Origin: JBOFMT01 sp051658525
GTDB lineage: Bacteria; Bacillota_I; Bacilli_A; Erysipelotrichales; Erysipelotrichaceae
Assembly: GCA_051658525.1 (NCBI GenBank)
Contig: JBOFMT010000006.1
Span: 1-8,549, forward strand
Length of the DNA stretch: 8,549 nucleotides
Direction: 5' to 3'
Shown here one piece after another: positions 1 to 6,585 of this stretch. Under the pieces are notes generated by a model. That model was not told the DNA's origin and did not search any database. It saw only the letters and a list, made by a program, of their open reading frames with translations. Every line of letters begins with the position of its first letter. Positions within the stretch are counted from its first letter, which is position 1. A program made the position numbers and the translations under genes.

Positions 1-591
1 GTGGATGGCAAAGCGATTACCAAAGAAAATAAAGTGTATTATGTTATGAACAAACCAAAGAAAACCTTGTGTACGGCAAGCGATGAGTTTGAACGTCCAA
101 CCGTGATTGGTATGATTCCAAGCAAAGAGCGCTTGTTTACCGTAGGTCGTTTGGACTACGATACAAGTGGAGTATTGATTCTTACTAACGATGGCGAATT
201 TGCCAATAGTATTATTCACCCTCGTTTTGCAATTGCGAAAACCTACGACTTAACAATCAATGGTATTATTACAACAGAACAAATCAAACAATTGGAGCGT
301 GGAGTAACGCTAGATGATGGTTTTACAACTTCACCAGCAAAAGTTTGGGTACGTAACAAAGACAAAGAGAAAAAACAGACCGATTTGGAACTTGTGATTT
401 ACGAGGGAAGAAACCGTCAAGTAAAACGTATGATAGAAGCGATTGGGTATACGGTAACACGTTTGCACCGTACACAACTTGGATTCTTAAAAGTAAGTGA
501 TATGAGTCAAGGACAATATCGTATCTTAAAACCATTTGAAGTCAAACAAATGAAAAAATTGGCAACAGAAGGAAAGGTAGATCCAAAATAA
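1..591 (+). CDS. rluB: 23S rRNA pseudouridine synthase, RluB/RsuA family (5' end cut off)
   Basis: This is the C-terminal 196 residues of an RsuA/RluB-type pseudouridine synthase, which converts a specific uridine in the peptidyl-transferase region of 23S rRNA to pseudouridine. The family signature GRLDYDTSG lies at residues 49-57 of the visible part, with the catalytic aspartate at position 52. The NKP motif (17-19), the LTNDGEFAN stretch just after the catalytic loop, and the EGRNRQVKRM stretch near residues 135-144 are also typical. Family members are about 230-245 residues and begin with an S4 RNA-binding domain. Here the sequence opens at VDGKAI, which normally sits at the end of that domain. 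The GTG at base 1 is therefore most likely an internal valine codon, and the true start lies upstream of the window. The gene ends one base before rsmE, so the two are probably co-transcribed. RluB is favoured over RluF or RsuA by overall resemblance, not by a decisive residue. Confidence 0.93.
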   Translation: MDGKAITKENKVYYVMNKPKKTLCTASDEFERPTVIGMIPSKERLFTVGRLDYDTSGVLILTNDGEFANSIIHPRFAIAKTYDLTINGIITTEQIKQLERGVTLDDGFTTSPAKVWVRNKDKEKKQTDLELVIYEGRNRQVKRMIEAIGYTVTRLHRTQLGFLKVSDMSQGQYRILKPFEVKQMKKLATEGKVDPK

Positions 592-592
592 C

Positions 593-1327
593 ATGCAACA
601 ATACTTTGTACGTGATGTGTTAACATCACAATCCACGATGGTATTTGATCGGGAACAGTCGCATCACTTACGTGTGGTGTTGCGAATGAAAGTTGGTTCT
701 TACGTACATGTTGTAGATGCGAATCAACAAACGTATTTGGTTGCCCTAACGCACTTAGATGAAGAAGTTACGGGTCATATTGAAAGTAACATTACACAAG
801 AGCGCGAGCTACCGGTTCAAATCACCCTAATACAAGGTTTGGTAAAAGGGGATAAGTGGGATTGGATTTTACAAAAAACAAGTGAACTAGGGGTAGTGCG
901 TATTGTACCATTACAAAGTAAACGCAGCGTTGTGAAATTACTCGGTGAAAAAAACGATAAAAAAATTACGCGTTGGAATAAAATTACCTTGGAAGCTTGC
1001 GAACAAAGCAAACGTAATGCGTTGGTTGAAGTTTGTGAGCCAATTTCCTTAAAAGGTGTGAAACATTATTTAGGTCAACTAAATTTGGTTGCCTATGAAG
1101 ATACGGATTTTAAGGCGTTACCATTAAAAAAACGTTTGGATGCTCACCACGTAAATGAAATTACGATTGTGGTTGGACCCGAAGGTGGTTTTGATGCGAG
1201 TGAAATTAGTGAGTTAGAAGCGATGGGATTTCTTCAAGTTTCTTTAGGGAAACGCATATTGCGTGCAGAAACAGCGAGCATCGCGATGGTGAACACCATC
1301 GGTTGGTATTTTGAAAATAAGGAGTAA
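593..1327 (+). CDS. rsmE: 16S rRNA (uracil(1498)-N(3))-methyltransferase RsmE
   Basis: RsmE methylates N3 of U1498 in 16S rRNA, near the ribosomal decoding centre, using S-adenosylmethionine. The protein has 244 residues, the usual length. An N-terminal PUA-like RNA-binding part carries HHLRVVLRMKVGS (residues 24-36). The SPOUT methyltransferase part shows QGLVKGDKWDWILQKTSELGV (81-101, a family hallmark), ACEQSKR (135-141), and the trefoil-knot SAM-binding motifs GPEGGF (195-200) and LGKRILRAETA (218-228). The start at 593 gives the canonical opening MQQYFV. An AAAGGT stretch about 15 bases upstream is a rather distant ribosome binding site, so translation may partly depend on ribosomes finishing rluB one base earlier. 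Methyltransferase and pseudouridine synthase side by side form an rRNA-modification pair. Confidence 0.95.
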   Translation: MQQYFVRDVLTSQSTMVFDREQSHHLRVVLRMKVGSYVHVVDANQQTYLVALTHLDEEVTGHIESNITQERELPVQITLIQGLVKGDKWDWILQKTSELGVVRIVPLQSKRSVVKLLGEKNDKKITRWNKITLEACEQSKRNALVEVCEPISLKGVKHYLGQLNLVAYEDTDFKALPLKKRLDAHHVNEITIVVGPEGGFDASEISELEAMGFLQVSLGKRILRAETASIAMVNTIGWYFENKE

Positions 1328-1329
1328 CT

Positions 1330-2076
1330 ATGAGGGATTTTTTTGCGTTGATACAACGTTTCCAGGGGAAAGCGATTGCGAAGGATAAACGCTTACGAAA
1401 AGGTTATCCTAGTAGAAAAGCATTGGCAAAAACGATGCAACTAGATTGTGCTACGTTATTGGATTGGATTTATTTGGACGTTGTCGAACATGCAATCGAG
1501 CAAAAAACAACACTAGAACAATGGTACCGAGAACAATATTGCTTGATGCAAGACTATTGGAAAGGGTTAGAATACCAGGAACGTGCACGTTTGATGCGTA
1601 TTGCGATACAGGCACAACTGCATGAACTAGCTTGTTTTGAGCACGAAGGAACAAACATTTATATTCCAATTCTAGATGAGCGAATGAATCGCTTATACGT
1701 TGAAGAAAGTGCTTTGTTTGAGCTAAAACAATACCAACGCTTATTCACAGACTTTCAAGCACAATGCGTACATGCTAATGCCTATGGACTCAAGCCTTTG
1801 TTTCATGGCTTTTCTAGTCTAGAGTATCAGGGGGAAACACAATTAGGGGAGGTTTTTTACCACCCACTTTCAACAACGATTGTTATTTTGTCTTCTTTTG
1901 AAGATGCAATTACAATCCCGTTGAAACAAGCACCATCCGAAACGGTTTTTCAAGGTTTACGCGATGCGATTAGTAGTGGGCAGCCAGATGAGCTGTTTGC
2001 CCAATTACAAAGCGAACGCTTACTCAAACGAAAAACCATCCGGAAACTGAAACGCTATTTAAAGAAGAAAAAATGA
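1330..2076 (+). CDS. Uncharacterised basic protein between rsmE and mtaB
   Basis: I do not recognise this 248-residue protein. It is a convincing gene: an AAGGAG ribosome binding site at 1319-1324 sits 5 bases before the ATG, the reading frame is full length, it starts 2 bases after rsmE and its end overlaps the ribosome binding site of mtaB. The first half (about residues 35-105) looks mostly alpha-helical, with several Trp/Tyr-rich stretches (LLDWIYLD, QWYREQYCLMQDYW). The middle (about 107-130 and 165-200) looks beta-rich. There are two strongly basic patches, one at 19-30 and one at the C-terminus, where 12 of the last 19 residues are Lys or Arg. No signal peptide, membrane segment, metal-binding cysteine cluster or nucleotide-binding loop is visible. 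The basic tail and a position among rRNA/tRNA modification genes suggest a nucleic-acid-binding or ribosome-associated cytoplasmic protein, which is inference only. Confidence 0.8.
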   Translation: MRDFFALIQRFQGKAIAKDKRLRKGYPSRKALAKTMQLDCATLLDWIYLDVVEHAIEQKTTLEQWYREQYCLMQDYWKGLEYQERARLMRIAIQAQLHELACFEHEGTNIYIPILDERMNRLYVEESALFELKQYQRLFTDFQAQCVHANAYGLKPLFHGFSSLEYQGETQLGEVFYHPLSTTIVILSSFEDAITIPLKQAPSETVFQGLRDAISSGQPDELFAQLQSERLLKRKTIRKLKRYLKKKK

Positions 2077-2084
2077 GGTAAAGC

Positions 2085-3395
2085 ATGGTAAAGTTTAGTA
2101 TTGCAACCCTTGGTTGTAAAGTAAATGCGTATGAGTCGGAAGGCTATGTGCAAGGATTATTGGATTATGGATATGAGCAAGTAGACTTTAAAGACGTTGC
2201 TGATATTTATATTATCAATACGTGTGCAGTCACAAATACTGCAAGTTCAAAATCAAGACAAAAAATCAATCAAGCAATCAAACAAAATCCAGATGCATTT
2301 GTATGTGTTGTTGGGTGTTATGCCCAAACAAGTGAAGCAGATGTCTTAAAAATGGAAAACGTTGACTTGATTGTTGGAACGAATGGAAAAGCAAGTTTAG
2401 CAGCTAAAATCAAAGAAGGCTTAGCCTCACGTGATCGTAAAGAGCGTACCAGTCTTGTAGAGACATCACGTTCTCACAATGTATTTGAAGCGTTATCGCT
2501 ACAAAAATACCAAAAGCAAACACGTGCGTACTTGAAGATTCAAGATGGATGTAACCAATTCTGTAGTTATTGTATTATTCCTTATGCACGAGGTGTCGAA
2601 CGTTCTTTACCTTTAGCGGATGTGGTTGCACAAGCTAAAACCTTAGTGGCCAATGGCCATCTAGAACTTGTATTAGCAGGCATTCATACAGGACGCTATG
2701 GTCATGACTTAGGCATCGACTTGGTTGTCTTAATTGAAACGCTTTTAAAAGAAGTTACAGGACTCAAACGTATTCGTATTTCTTCGATTGAAATTGGTGA
2801 AATAACCGATGGATTATTGGATTTGATGGAACGTGATTCACGTGTTGCCCGTCACCTACATATTCCATTGCAAGCTGCAAATGATGTTACTTTGCAAGCA
2901 ATGAATCGTCGCTATGATATGGCAACGTTTGAAAAGCGTGTTGCAGCGATTCGTGAACGCTTTAGCGATATTAGTATTTCTAGTGATTTGATCGCTGGTT
3001 TTCCAAATGAAAGCGAAGCACAGCACAAGGATGGCGTACTTGCATTAGAGCGACTAGCGTTTAGTTTCATCCATGTATTCCCATACTCAAAACGAGATAA
3101 TACCGTTGCTGCGAATATGCCTAATCACCATAACAACGATGTGAAAAAAATGCGTGCCAATGAGATTTCAGGCTTGTCCAATCGTATGTATCACCAGTTT
3201 AAACAAACGTTTATTGGAACGACATTGGATGTGATTTTAGAAAGTAGCAAAGAAGGAAAGCTCTTTGGGCATTCTTCACAGTACTTACCGGTGTTAGTAA
3301 CGGGCAATCAAGCCTTGTTACACACGTTAGTAAAGGTTAAAATTGAGACAATTGATGGTCTTAATTTGATTGGAACAATCATAAAGGAGGATTAG
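2085..3395 (+). CDS. mtaB: tRNA (N6-threonylcarbamoyladenosine(37)-C2)-methylthiotransferase MtaB
   Basis: MtaB is a radical-SAM iron-sulfur enzyme that adds a methylthio group to t6A at position 37 of ANN-decoding tRNAs, giving ms2t6A. The 436-residue protein has the three-domain methylthiotransferase layout. An N-terminal MTTase domain has cysteines C11 (LGCKVN), C47 (INTCAVT) and C78 (VVGCYAQ) for the auxiliary cluster. A radical-SAM domain has C156, C160 and C163 in CNQFCSYC. A C-terminal TRAM-like RNA-binding segment covers roughly 375-436. The LGCKVN opening and lack of a long N-terminal extension favour MtaB over MiaB or RimO. The start at 2085 has GAGGT at 2075-2079. The loop usually written HIPLQSGSD reads HIPLQAAND (259-267) here, and the usual GFPGET reads GFPNES (305-310), so the copy is somewhat divergent while keeping every cluster cysteine. 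Confidence 0.93.
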   Translation: MVKFSIATLGCKVNAYESEGYVQGLLDYGYEQVDFKDVADIYIINTCAVTNTASSKSRQKINQAIKQNPDAFVCVVGCYAQTSEADVLKMENVDLIVGTNGKASLAAKIKEGLASRDRKERTSLVETSRSHNVFEALSLQKYQKQTRAYLKIQDGCNQFCSYCIIPYARGVERSLPLADVVAQAKTLVANGHLELVLAGIHTGRYGHDLGIDLVVLIETLLKEVTGLKRIRISSIEIGEITDGLLDLMERDSRVARHLHIPLQAANDVTLQAMNRRYDMATFEKRVAAIRERFSDISISSDLIAGFPNESEAQHKDGVLALERLAFSFIHVFPYSKRDNTVAANMPNHHNNDVKKMRANEISGLSNRMYHQFKQTFIGTTLDVILESSKEGKLFGHSSQYLPVLVTGNQALLHTLVKVKIETIDGLNLIGTIIKED

Positions 3396-3396
3396 T

Positions 3397-4857
3397 ATGT
3401 TATTATCAAACATCTTTGCAGGGGCTCCAGAAATTGAAATAGCAACACTGAGTATCGATTCTAGACAAGAAACAAAAAACGGAATGTTTTTCTGTTTGGA
3501 AGGCTTGACAAGCGATGGTCATGCCTATATTGGCGATGCGATTGCAAAGGGGGCTGTTTGCATTGTGCATGCGAAGGAAATTGAAGAAAAACATGCACAA
3601 GCAGTGTATATTAAAGTTGAAAATGTAGCGGATGTATTAGCACTGGTTGCAAGTAAATTTTACGATGCTCCTTCTAAGAAAATGAAAGTAATTGGAATTA
3701 CCGGAACGAATGGTAAAACAACTACGGCGAGTATCATTCAAGATATCATCAACCAGAGTGATGCTTGTGGGTATATTGGTACCTTACATATTTCTTATGG
3801 CGATCATGTCTATCCACCAACCTTAACCACACCAGATCCGATTACACTCAACTATCATATGGCTGAAATGGTCAAATCGAATGTAAATTACGTTGCCCTT
3901 GAAGTCAGTTCTCATGGATTGGAGTTAAAACGTGTCGCTGGTTTGGATTTTGATATTGCTTTGTTTACCAATTTAACCCATGATCATTTGGATTTCCATG
4001 GTACGGTTGAAAATTACTTTGAAGCTAAAGCAAAACTATTCCGTAACTTAAAACCGGAAGGTTTAGCCATCTTAAATCACGATAGTAATTACTTTGAGCG
4101 ATTTAGAAATATTGCCAACGGACGTGTGATTACTTATGGTATGGATGCACAAGCTGACTATTATGCGAAAGATGTTGTGTTGTCTAGTTCACAAAGTGAA
4201 TTCAATCTTGTTGTGGATGGACGTACCTATCCAGTAACGACCAATCTAGTAGCGACCTATAATATTTATAATCTTTTAGGTGTGATTGCTACCTTGCATC
4301 AGTTAGGTTATGAACTCAACGATATCATTGCACGTGTAACACATGTAAAACAGGTGGAAGGTCGATTGGAGCGCATTGAATGTGGTCAAGACTTTAATGT
4401 GGTAGTCGATTTTGCACATACGCCGGATGGGTTGGAAAAAATCTTCCAATATGCACGTGATATCACTCCAGAAAACGATAAGGTCATTGCTGTTTTCGGT
4501 TCTGCAGGACGTCGTGATAAAAACAAACGTAAAACGTTTGGGGAATTAGCAGATCGCTATTGCGATAAAATTATCTTAACCGAAGATGATCCAAGAGATG
4601 AAGATCCAAAGGAAATCGCAATGGAAATTCGCAGTGGAATTGTTGAAACGAGCAATTTATATATTGAAGATCGCTATGCTGCGATTCGTTTGGCAATTGA
4701 AACCGCGGATTCCAATGATACGGTGGTAATTCTTGGAAAGGGAAATGAAGTCTTTATGTACCGTGAAGATGGAAAAGAACCTTACTTAGGAGATCATATC
4801 ATTGCAAAAGAAGTCATTGAAAAATATATTTTACATATTGAGGGAGAAAACGAATGA
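3397..4857 (+). CDS. murE: UDP-N-acetylmuramoyl-tripeptide synthetase MurE
   Basis: MurE is the cytoplasmic Mur ligase that uses ATP to add the third amino acid of the peptidoglycan stem (meso-diaminopimelate or L-lysine) to UDP-MurNAc-L-Ala-D-Glu. The 486-residue protein has the standard three domains: an N-terminal UDP-binding part with LSIDSRQ (18-24) and GMFFCLEG (29-36), the ATP P-loop GITGTNGKTTT (100-110) and TTPDP (144-148), and the C-terminal domain with VDFAHTPDGL (337-346), FGSAGRRD (367-374) and GKGNE (447-451). The lysine expected to be carbamylated is K211, in FEAKAKLF. The motif that contacts the incoming amino acid reads DDPR (397-400) rather than the DNPR of typical diaminopimelate enzymes, so the substrate cannot be assigned safely. 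AAAGGAGG at 3383-3390, 6 bases before the ATG, is one of the strongest ribosome binding sites here. The gene starts just after mtaB and its stop overlaps the deoC start. Confidence 0.96.
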   Translation: MLLSNIFAGAPEIEIATLSIDSRQETKNGMFFCLEGLTSDGHAYIGDAIAKGAVCIVHAKEIEEKHAQAVYIKVENVADVLALVASKFYDAPSKKMKVIGITGTNGKTTTASIIQDIINQSDACGYIGTLHISYGDHVYPPTLTTPDPITLNYHMAEMVKSNVNYVALEVSSHGLELKRVAGLDFDIALFTNLTHDHLDFHGTVENYFEAKAKLFRNLKPEGLAILNHDSNYFERFRNIANGRVITYGMDAQADYYAKDVVLSSSQSEFNLVVDGRTYPVTTNLVATYNIYNLLGVIATLHQLGYELNDIIARVTHVKQVEGRLERIECGQDFNVVVDFAHTPDGLEKIFQYARDITPENDKVIAVFGSAGRRDKNKRKTFGELADRYCDKIILTEDDPRDEDPKEIAMEIRSGIVETSNLYIEDRYAAIRLAIETADSNDTVVILGKGNEVFMYREDGKEPYLGDHIIAKEVIEKYILHIEGENE

Positions 4858-5516
4858 AAATCAATAAACTAATCGATCATACTTTATTAAAAGCAGACTG
4901 CACAATGGAACAAATCAATGTATTGTGTGAAGAGGCTAAAACATACGATTTCGCAAGTGTTTGTGTAAATGGTAGTTGGGTATCTCATTGTGCACAACAA
5001 CTCGCTGGGAGCGATGTATTAGTGTGTACTGTTGTTGGTTTCCCATTAGGACAAGCAACAAGTGCAACCAAAGCGTTTGAAACACAAGAAGCGATTGCAA
5101 ACGGGGCTAGTGAAATCGATATGGTAATGAACATCTCTGCATTAAAAGATGGTCGCTTGGATTTGGTTCGCGACGATGTCGCTGCGGTAGTAGCAGCAGC
5201 ACAAGGTCGTGTTGTTAAGGTTATTTTAGAAACTTGTTTGTTGAGTCAAGAAGAAATTAAAACAGCTTGTAACCTTTGTGTAGAAGCCAAAGCACATTTC
5301 GTAAAGACATCAACAGGGTTCTCAACAAGAGGAGCAACCGTTGAAGATGTTGCCTTAATGAAAGCTTGCGTACAAGACAAAGCACTTGTTAAAGCAGCTG
5401 GAGGCGTACGTAGTTTTGCTGACTTAGAAGCAATGGTAAACGCTGGAGCAAGCCGCATTGGAACGAGTGCTGGAGTTGCTTTGATGAATGCTGAAACGTC
5501 TACGTCTGGATACTAA
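4854..5516 (+). CDS. deoC: Deoxyribose-phosphate aldolase DeoC
   Basis: DeoC is a class I aldolase that splits 2-deoxy-D-ribose 5-phosphate into glyceraldehyde 3-phosphate and acetaldehyde, the last step in using deoxynucleosides as a carbon source. The 220-residue TIM-barrel protein has the usual length. The Schiff-base lysine is K151 in FVKTSTGFS. The proton-relay residues are D89 (EIDMV) and K180 (VKAAGGVR). The opening IDHTLLK (7-13) and GFPLG (62-66) are typical. It ends in Ser-Gly-Tyr, matching the catalytically useful C-terminal tyrosine of several DeoC enzymes. AGGGAG at 4841-4846 precedes the ATG by 7 bases, and the ATG shares an ATGA overlap with the murE stop, which suggests translational coupling. 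The usual deo neighbours (deoD, pdp, deoB, deoR) are absent from this window. No strong terminator follows. Confidence 0.95.
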   Translation: MKINKLIDHTLLKADCTMEQINVLCEEAKTYDFASVCVNGSWVSHCAQQLAGSDVLVCTVVGFPLGQATSATKAFETQEAIANGASEIDMVMNISALKDGRLDLVRDDVAAVVAAAQGRVVKVILETCLLSQEEIKTACNLCVEAKAHFVKTSTGFSTRGATVEDVALMKACVQDKALVKAAGGVRSFADLEAMVNAGASRIGTSAGVALMNAETSTSGY

Positions 5517-5544
5517 AAAAACACAAAAAAACAAAGATAAATCA

Positions 5545-5597
5545 TTTTTAGTCTTGCATTAACCTGGTTTTTTTTGTATAATGTTAATGCTTGCATT
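5545..5597 (+). promoter_or_regulatory. rpsU promoter with GCATT/AATGC repeat cluster
   Basis: A perfect -10 element TATAAT lies at 5577-5582. TTGCAT at 5554-5559 is placed 17 bases upstream as a partial -35 (only TTG matches the consensus). A run of eight T lies in the spacer. Transcription would begin near 5589, leaving a leader of about 28 bases before rpsU. The promoter is bracketed by an inverted repeat, GCATTAAC (5556-5563) and GTTAATGC (5583-5590). CTTGCATT at 5553-5560 recurs at 5590-5597, and AATGC-TT-GCATT (5586-5597) forms a small palindrome at the probable start point. The promoter call is fairly secure from the -10 and spacing. An operator role for the repeats is inference. Confidence 0.72.
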
Positions 5598-5602
5598 GAG
5601 AA

Positions 5603-5609
5603 GGGAGGG
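5603..5609 (+). promoter_or_regulatory. Strong ribosome binding site of rpsU
   Basis: GGGAGGG sits 7 bases before the ATG at 5617. It is purine-rich and well spaced, supporting this start and efficient translation of a gene that is too short to stand out by length alone. Confidence 0.85.
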
Positions 5610-5616
5610 TTGACAC

Positions 5617-5796
5617 ATGCCAAAAGTTGTATTAAAAGAAAACGAAGTTCTTGATGATGCTTTACGTCGTTTCAAACGTCAAGTTTCTAGAAATGGAACC
5701 CTTGCCGAAGCTCGCAAAAGAGAGTTTTATGTAAAACCAGGCGTTCGTCGTAAATTGAAATCAGAAGCTGCTCGTAAAGCGCGTCGTGGTAAATAG
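5617..5796 (+). CDS. rpsU: 30S ribosomal protein bS21
   Basis: This short gene encodes a 59-residue, very basic protein that reads as bS21 throughout, starting MPKVVLKENE. bS21 binds the platform of the small ribosomal subunit near the 3' end of 16S rRNA and helps start translation. Diagnostic stretches are ENEVLDDALRRFKRQV (residues 8-23), a central LAEARKREFYVKPGVRRK (29-46) and an Arg/Lys-rich tail ending ARKARRGK. The length is normal for Bacillota. The start is fixed by GGGAGGG 7 bases upstream. The gene has its own promoter and is closed by a clear terminator, so it looks monocistronic, although read-through from deoC is possible. In many Bacillota rpsU sits next to yqeY, which does not follow here. 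Confidence 0.96.
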   Translation: MPKVVLKENEVLDDALRRFKRQVSRNGTLAEARKREFYVKPGVRRKLKSEAARKARRGK

Positions 5797-5798
5797 AG

Positions 5799-5824
5799 AA
5801 AAGAAGCATAGCTTCTTTTTTTTT
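5799..5824 (+). terminator. Rho-independent terminator after rpsU
   Basis: The core stem GAAGC (5803-5807) and GCTTC (5811-5815) closes a 3-base loop ATA. It is extended by four A:T pairs from 5799-5802 to 5816-5819, and the T run continues to 5824. The hairpin begins two bases after the rpsU stop codon and separates rpsU from the phosphate-sensing genes. Confidence 0.92.
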
Positions 5825-5846
5825 GTTAATTTTATGTTACTTTTCC

Positions 5847-5887
5847 CAATATTGTGTAAAATAATGATATAGTATAGGCAATATTGT
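5847..5887 (+). promoter_or_regulatory. Probable phoP promoter flanked by two CAATATTG palindromes
   Basis: The best -10 candidate is TATAGT at 5868-5873 (5 of 6 matches). No good -35 is found 16-18 bases upstream, as often seen at promoters needing an activator. The perfect 8-base palindrome CAATATTG occurs twice, at 5847-5854 and 5879-5886, each followed by T. The start-to-start distance is 32 bases, about three helical turns, and the copies bracket the -10. The second copy lies just before the ribosome binding site. The repeat is directly visible; its role as an operator is inference. Confidence 0.5.
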
Positions 5888-5890
5888 ATT

Positions 5891-5895
5891 GGAGG
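5891..5895 (+). promoter_or_regulatory. Ribosome binding site deciding the phoP start
   Basis: GGAGG lies 9 bases before the ATG at 5905. The frame is open back to a TTG at 5884, but that codon precedes this site and would add seven residues not found in the family, so the ATG at 5905 is preferred. Confidence 0.85.
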
Positions 5896-5904
5896 TTAAA
5901 AGCA

Positions 5905-6585
5905 ATGGAGAAGATATTGATTATTGAAGATGAGGCAAATCTTAGAAAGATAATGTCTTATGATATCAAACAGGCGGGGTATGCTTGTGATGAGTGTGAG
6001 GATGGTGCAACTGGACTTGATTTAGCACTGAAAAACCCTTATGACTTGATCCTAATCGATTGGATGTTGCCAAAGGTGAGCGGAATCGATATCGTGAAAC
6101 GATTGCGAGAAGATGGGGTGCCGGCAATTATCTTTATGGTAACAGCTCGCGATGATGAGAGTGATATCTTACACGCTTTTGAACTTGGGGTTGATGATTA
6201 TATTTCTAAGCCATTCTCACCAAGAGAACTCTTAGCGCGTATTAAGGTACATTTAAAGCGTAATAAAGTAGAAGATACGCATACGAGTACCTTAGGAAGT
6301 TTAACACTTCAAGTTAAACGTCGTGAAGCGAAATTGGGAGAACGAGTACTAGAACTTACAAAGAAAGAATTTGATTTGTTAGCGTATTTGGTACGCAATA
6401 AAAACATCGTGTTATCACGTGATGCGATTCTAAATGAAATTTGGGGCTTTGACTACGATAATGATACACGCATTGTTGATGTTCATATTTTTAAATTACG
6501 TAATAAGTTAAGCGATAGTGATATTCATATCAAATCCAATCGTGGGGTTGGATATTTGATTGAGGAACTCCATGTTGAAGGATAG
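5905..6585 (+). CDS. phoP: Response regulator, OmpR/PhoB family (PhoP-like)
   Basis: This is a 226-residue two-component response regulator acting as a DNA-binding transcription factor. The receiver domain (about 1-120) has the acidic pocket E8-D9, phospho-acceptor D52 in LIDWMLP, the switch threonine T80 in MVTARDD, and K102 in YISKPFSP. A winged-helix DNA-binding domain of the OmpR/PhoB type follows (about 131-220). It shows LTKKEFDLLAYL, a recognition-helix region with TRIVDVHIFKLRNKL, and the terminal wing SNRGVGYLIEE. The family alone does not prove phosphate control. The assignment rests on the neighbouring PAS-containing kinase, on pstS downstream, and on a PhoP-type repeat array before pstS. 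The 3' end overlaps the kinase gene by 14 bases, implying coupled translation. PhoP systems commonly control their own gene, but no convincing PHO box is visible upstream here. Confidence 0.9.
   Translation: MEKILIIEDEANLRKIMSYDIKQAGYACDECEDGATGLDLALKNPYDLILIDWMLPKVSGIDIVKRLREDGVPAIIFMVTARDDESDILHAFELGVDDYISKPFSPRELLARIKVHLKRNKVEDTHTSTLGSLTLQVKRREAKLGERVLELTKKEFDLLAYLVRNKNIVLSRDAILNEIWGFDYDNDTRIVDVHIFKLRNKLSDSDIHIKSNRGVGYLIEELHVEG
6562..6566 (+). promoter_or_regulatory. Ribosome binding site deciding the phoR start
   Basis: GAGGA lies within the end of phoP, 5 bases before the ATG at 6572. The frame can also be opened at a TTG at 6560, but that codon overlaps this site and has none of its own, so 6572 is preferred. 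Confidence 0.7.

Noticed and set aside
1..3. GTG at base 1 as the start codon of rluB
   Set aside because: The protein would lack the S4 domain, and VDGKAI is an internal stretch in the family; the gene simply enters from outside the window.
5513..5576. Rho-independent terminator after deoC
   Set aside because: CTAAAAA/TTTTTAG has only one G:C pair and a 25-base loop, and AACCTGGTT before the T run cannot form a real stem. The T run sits in the rpsU promoter spacer.
5586..5597. AATGC-TT-GCATT as an RNA hairpin in the rpsU leader
   Set aside because: A two-base loop is too tight for a stable RNA hairpin; as a DNA half-site pair it is still reported with the promoter repeats.
5820..5858. A PHO box for phoP autoregulation
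   Set aside because: TTAATT at 5826 and TTACTT at 5837 have 11-base spacing, but the series breaks after two, overlaps the terminator T run, and is misplaced relative to the TATAGT -10.
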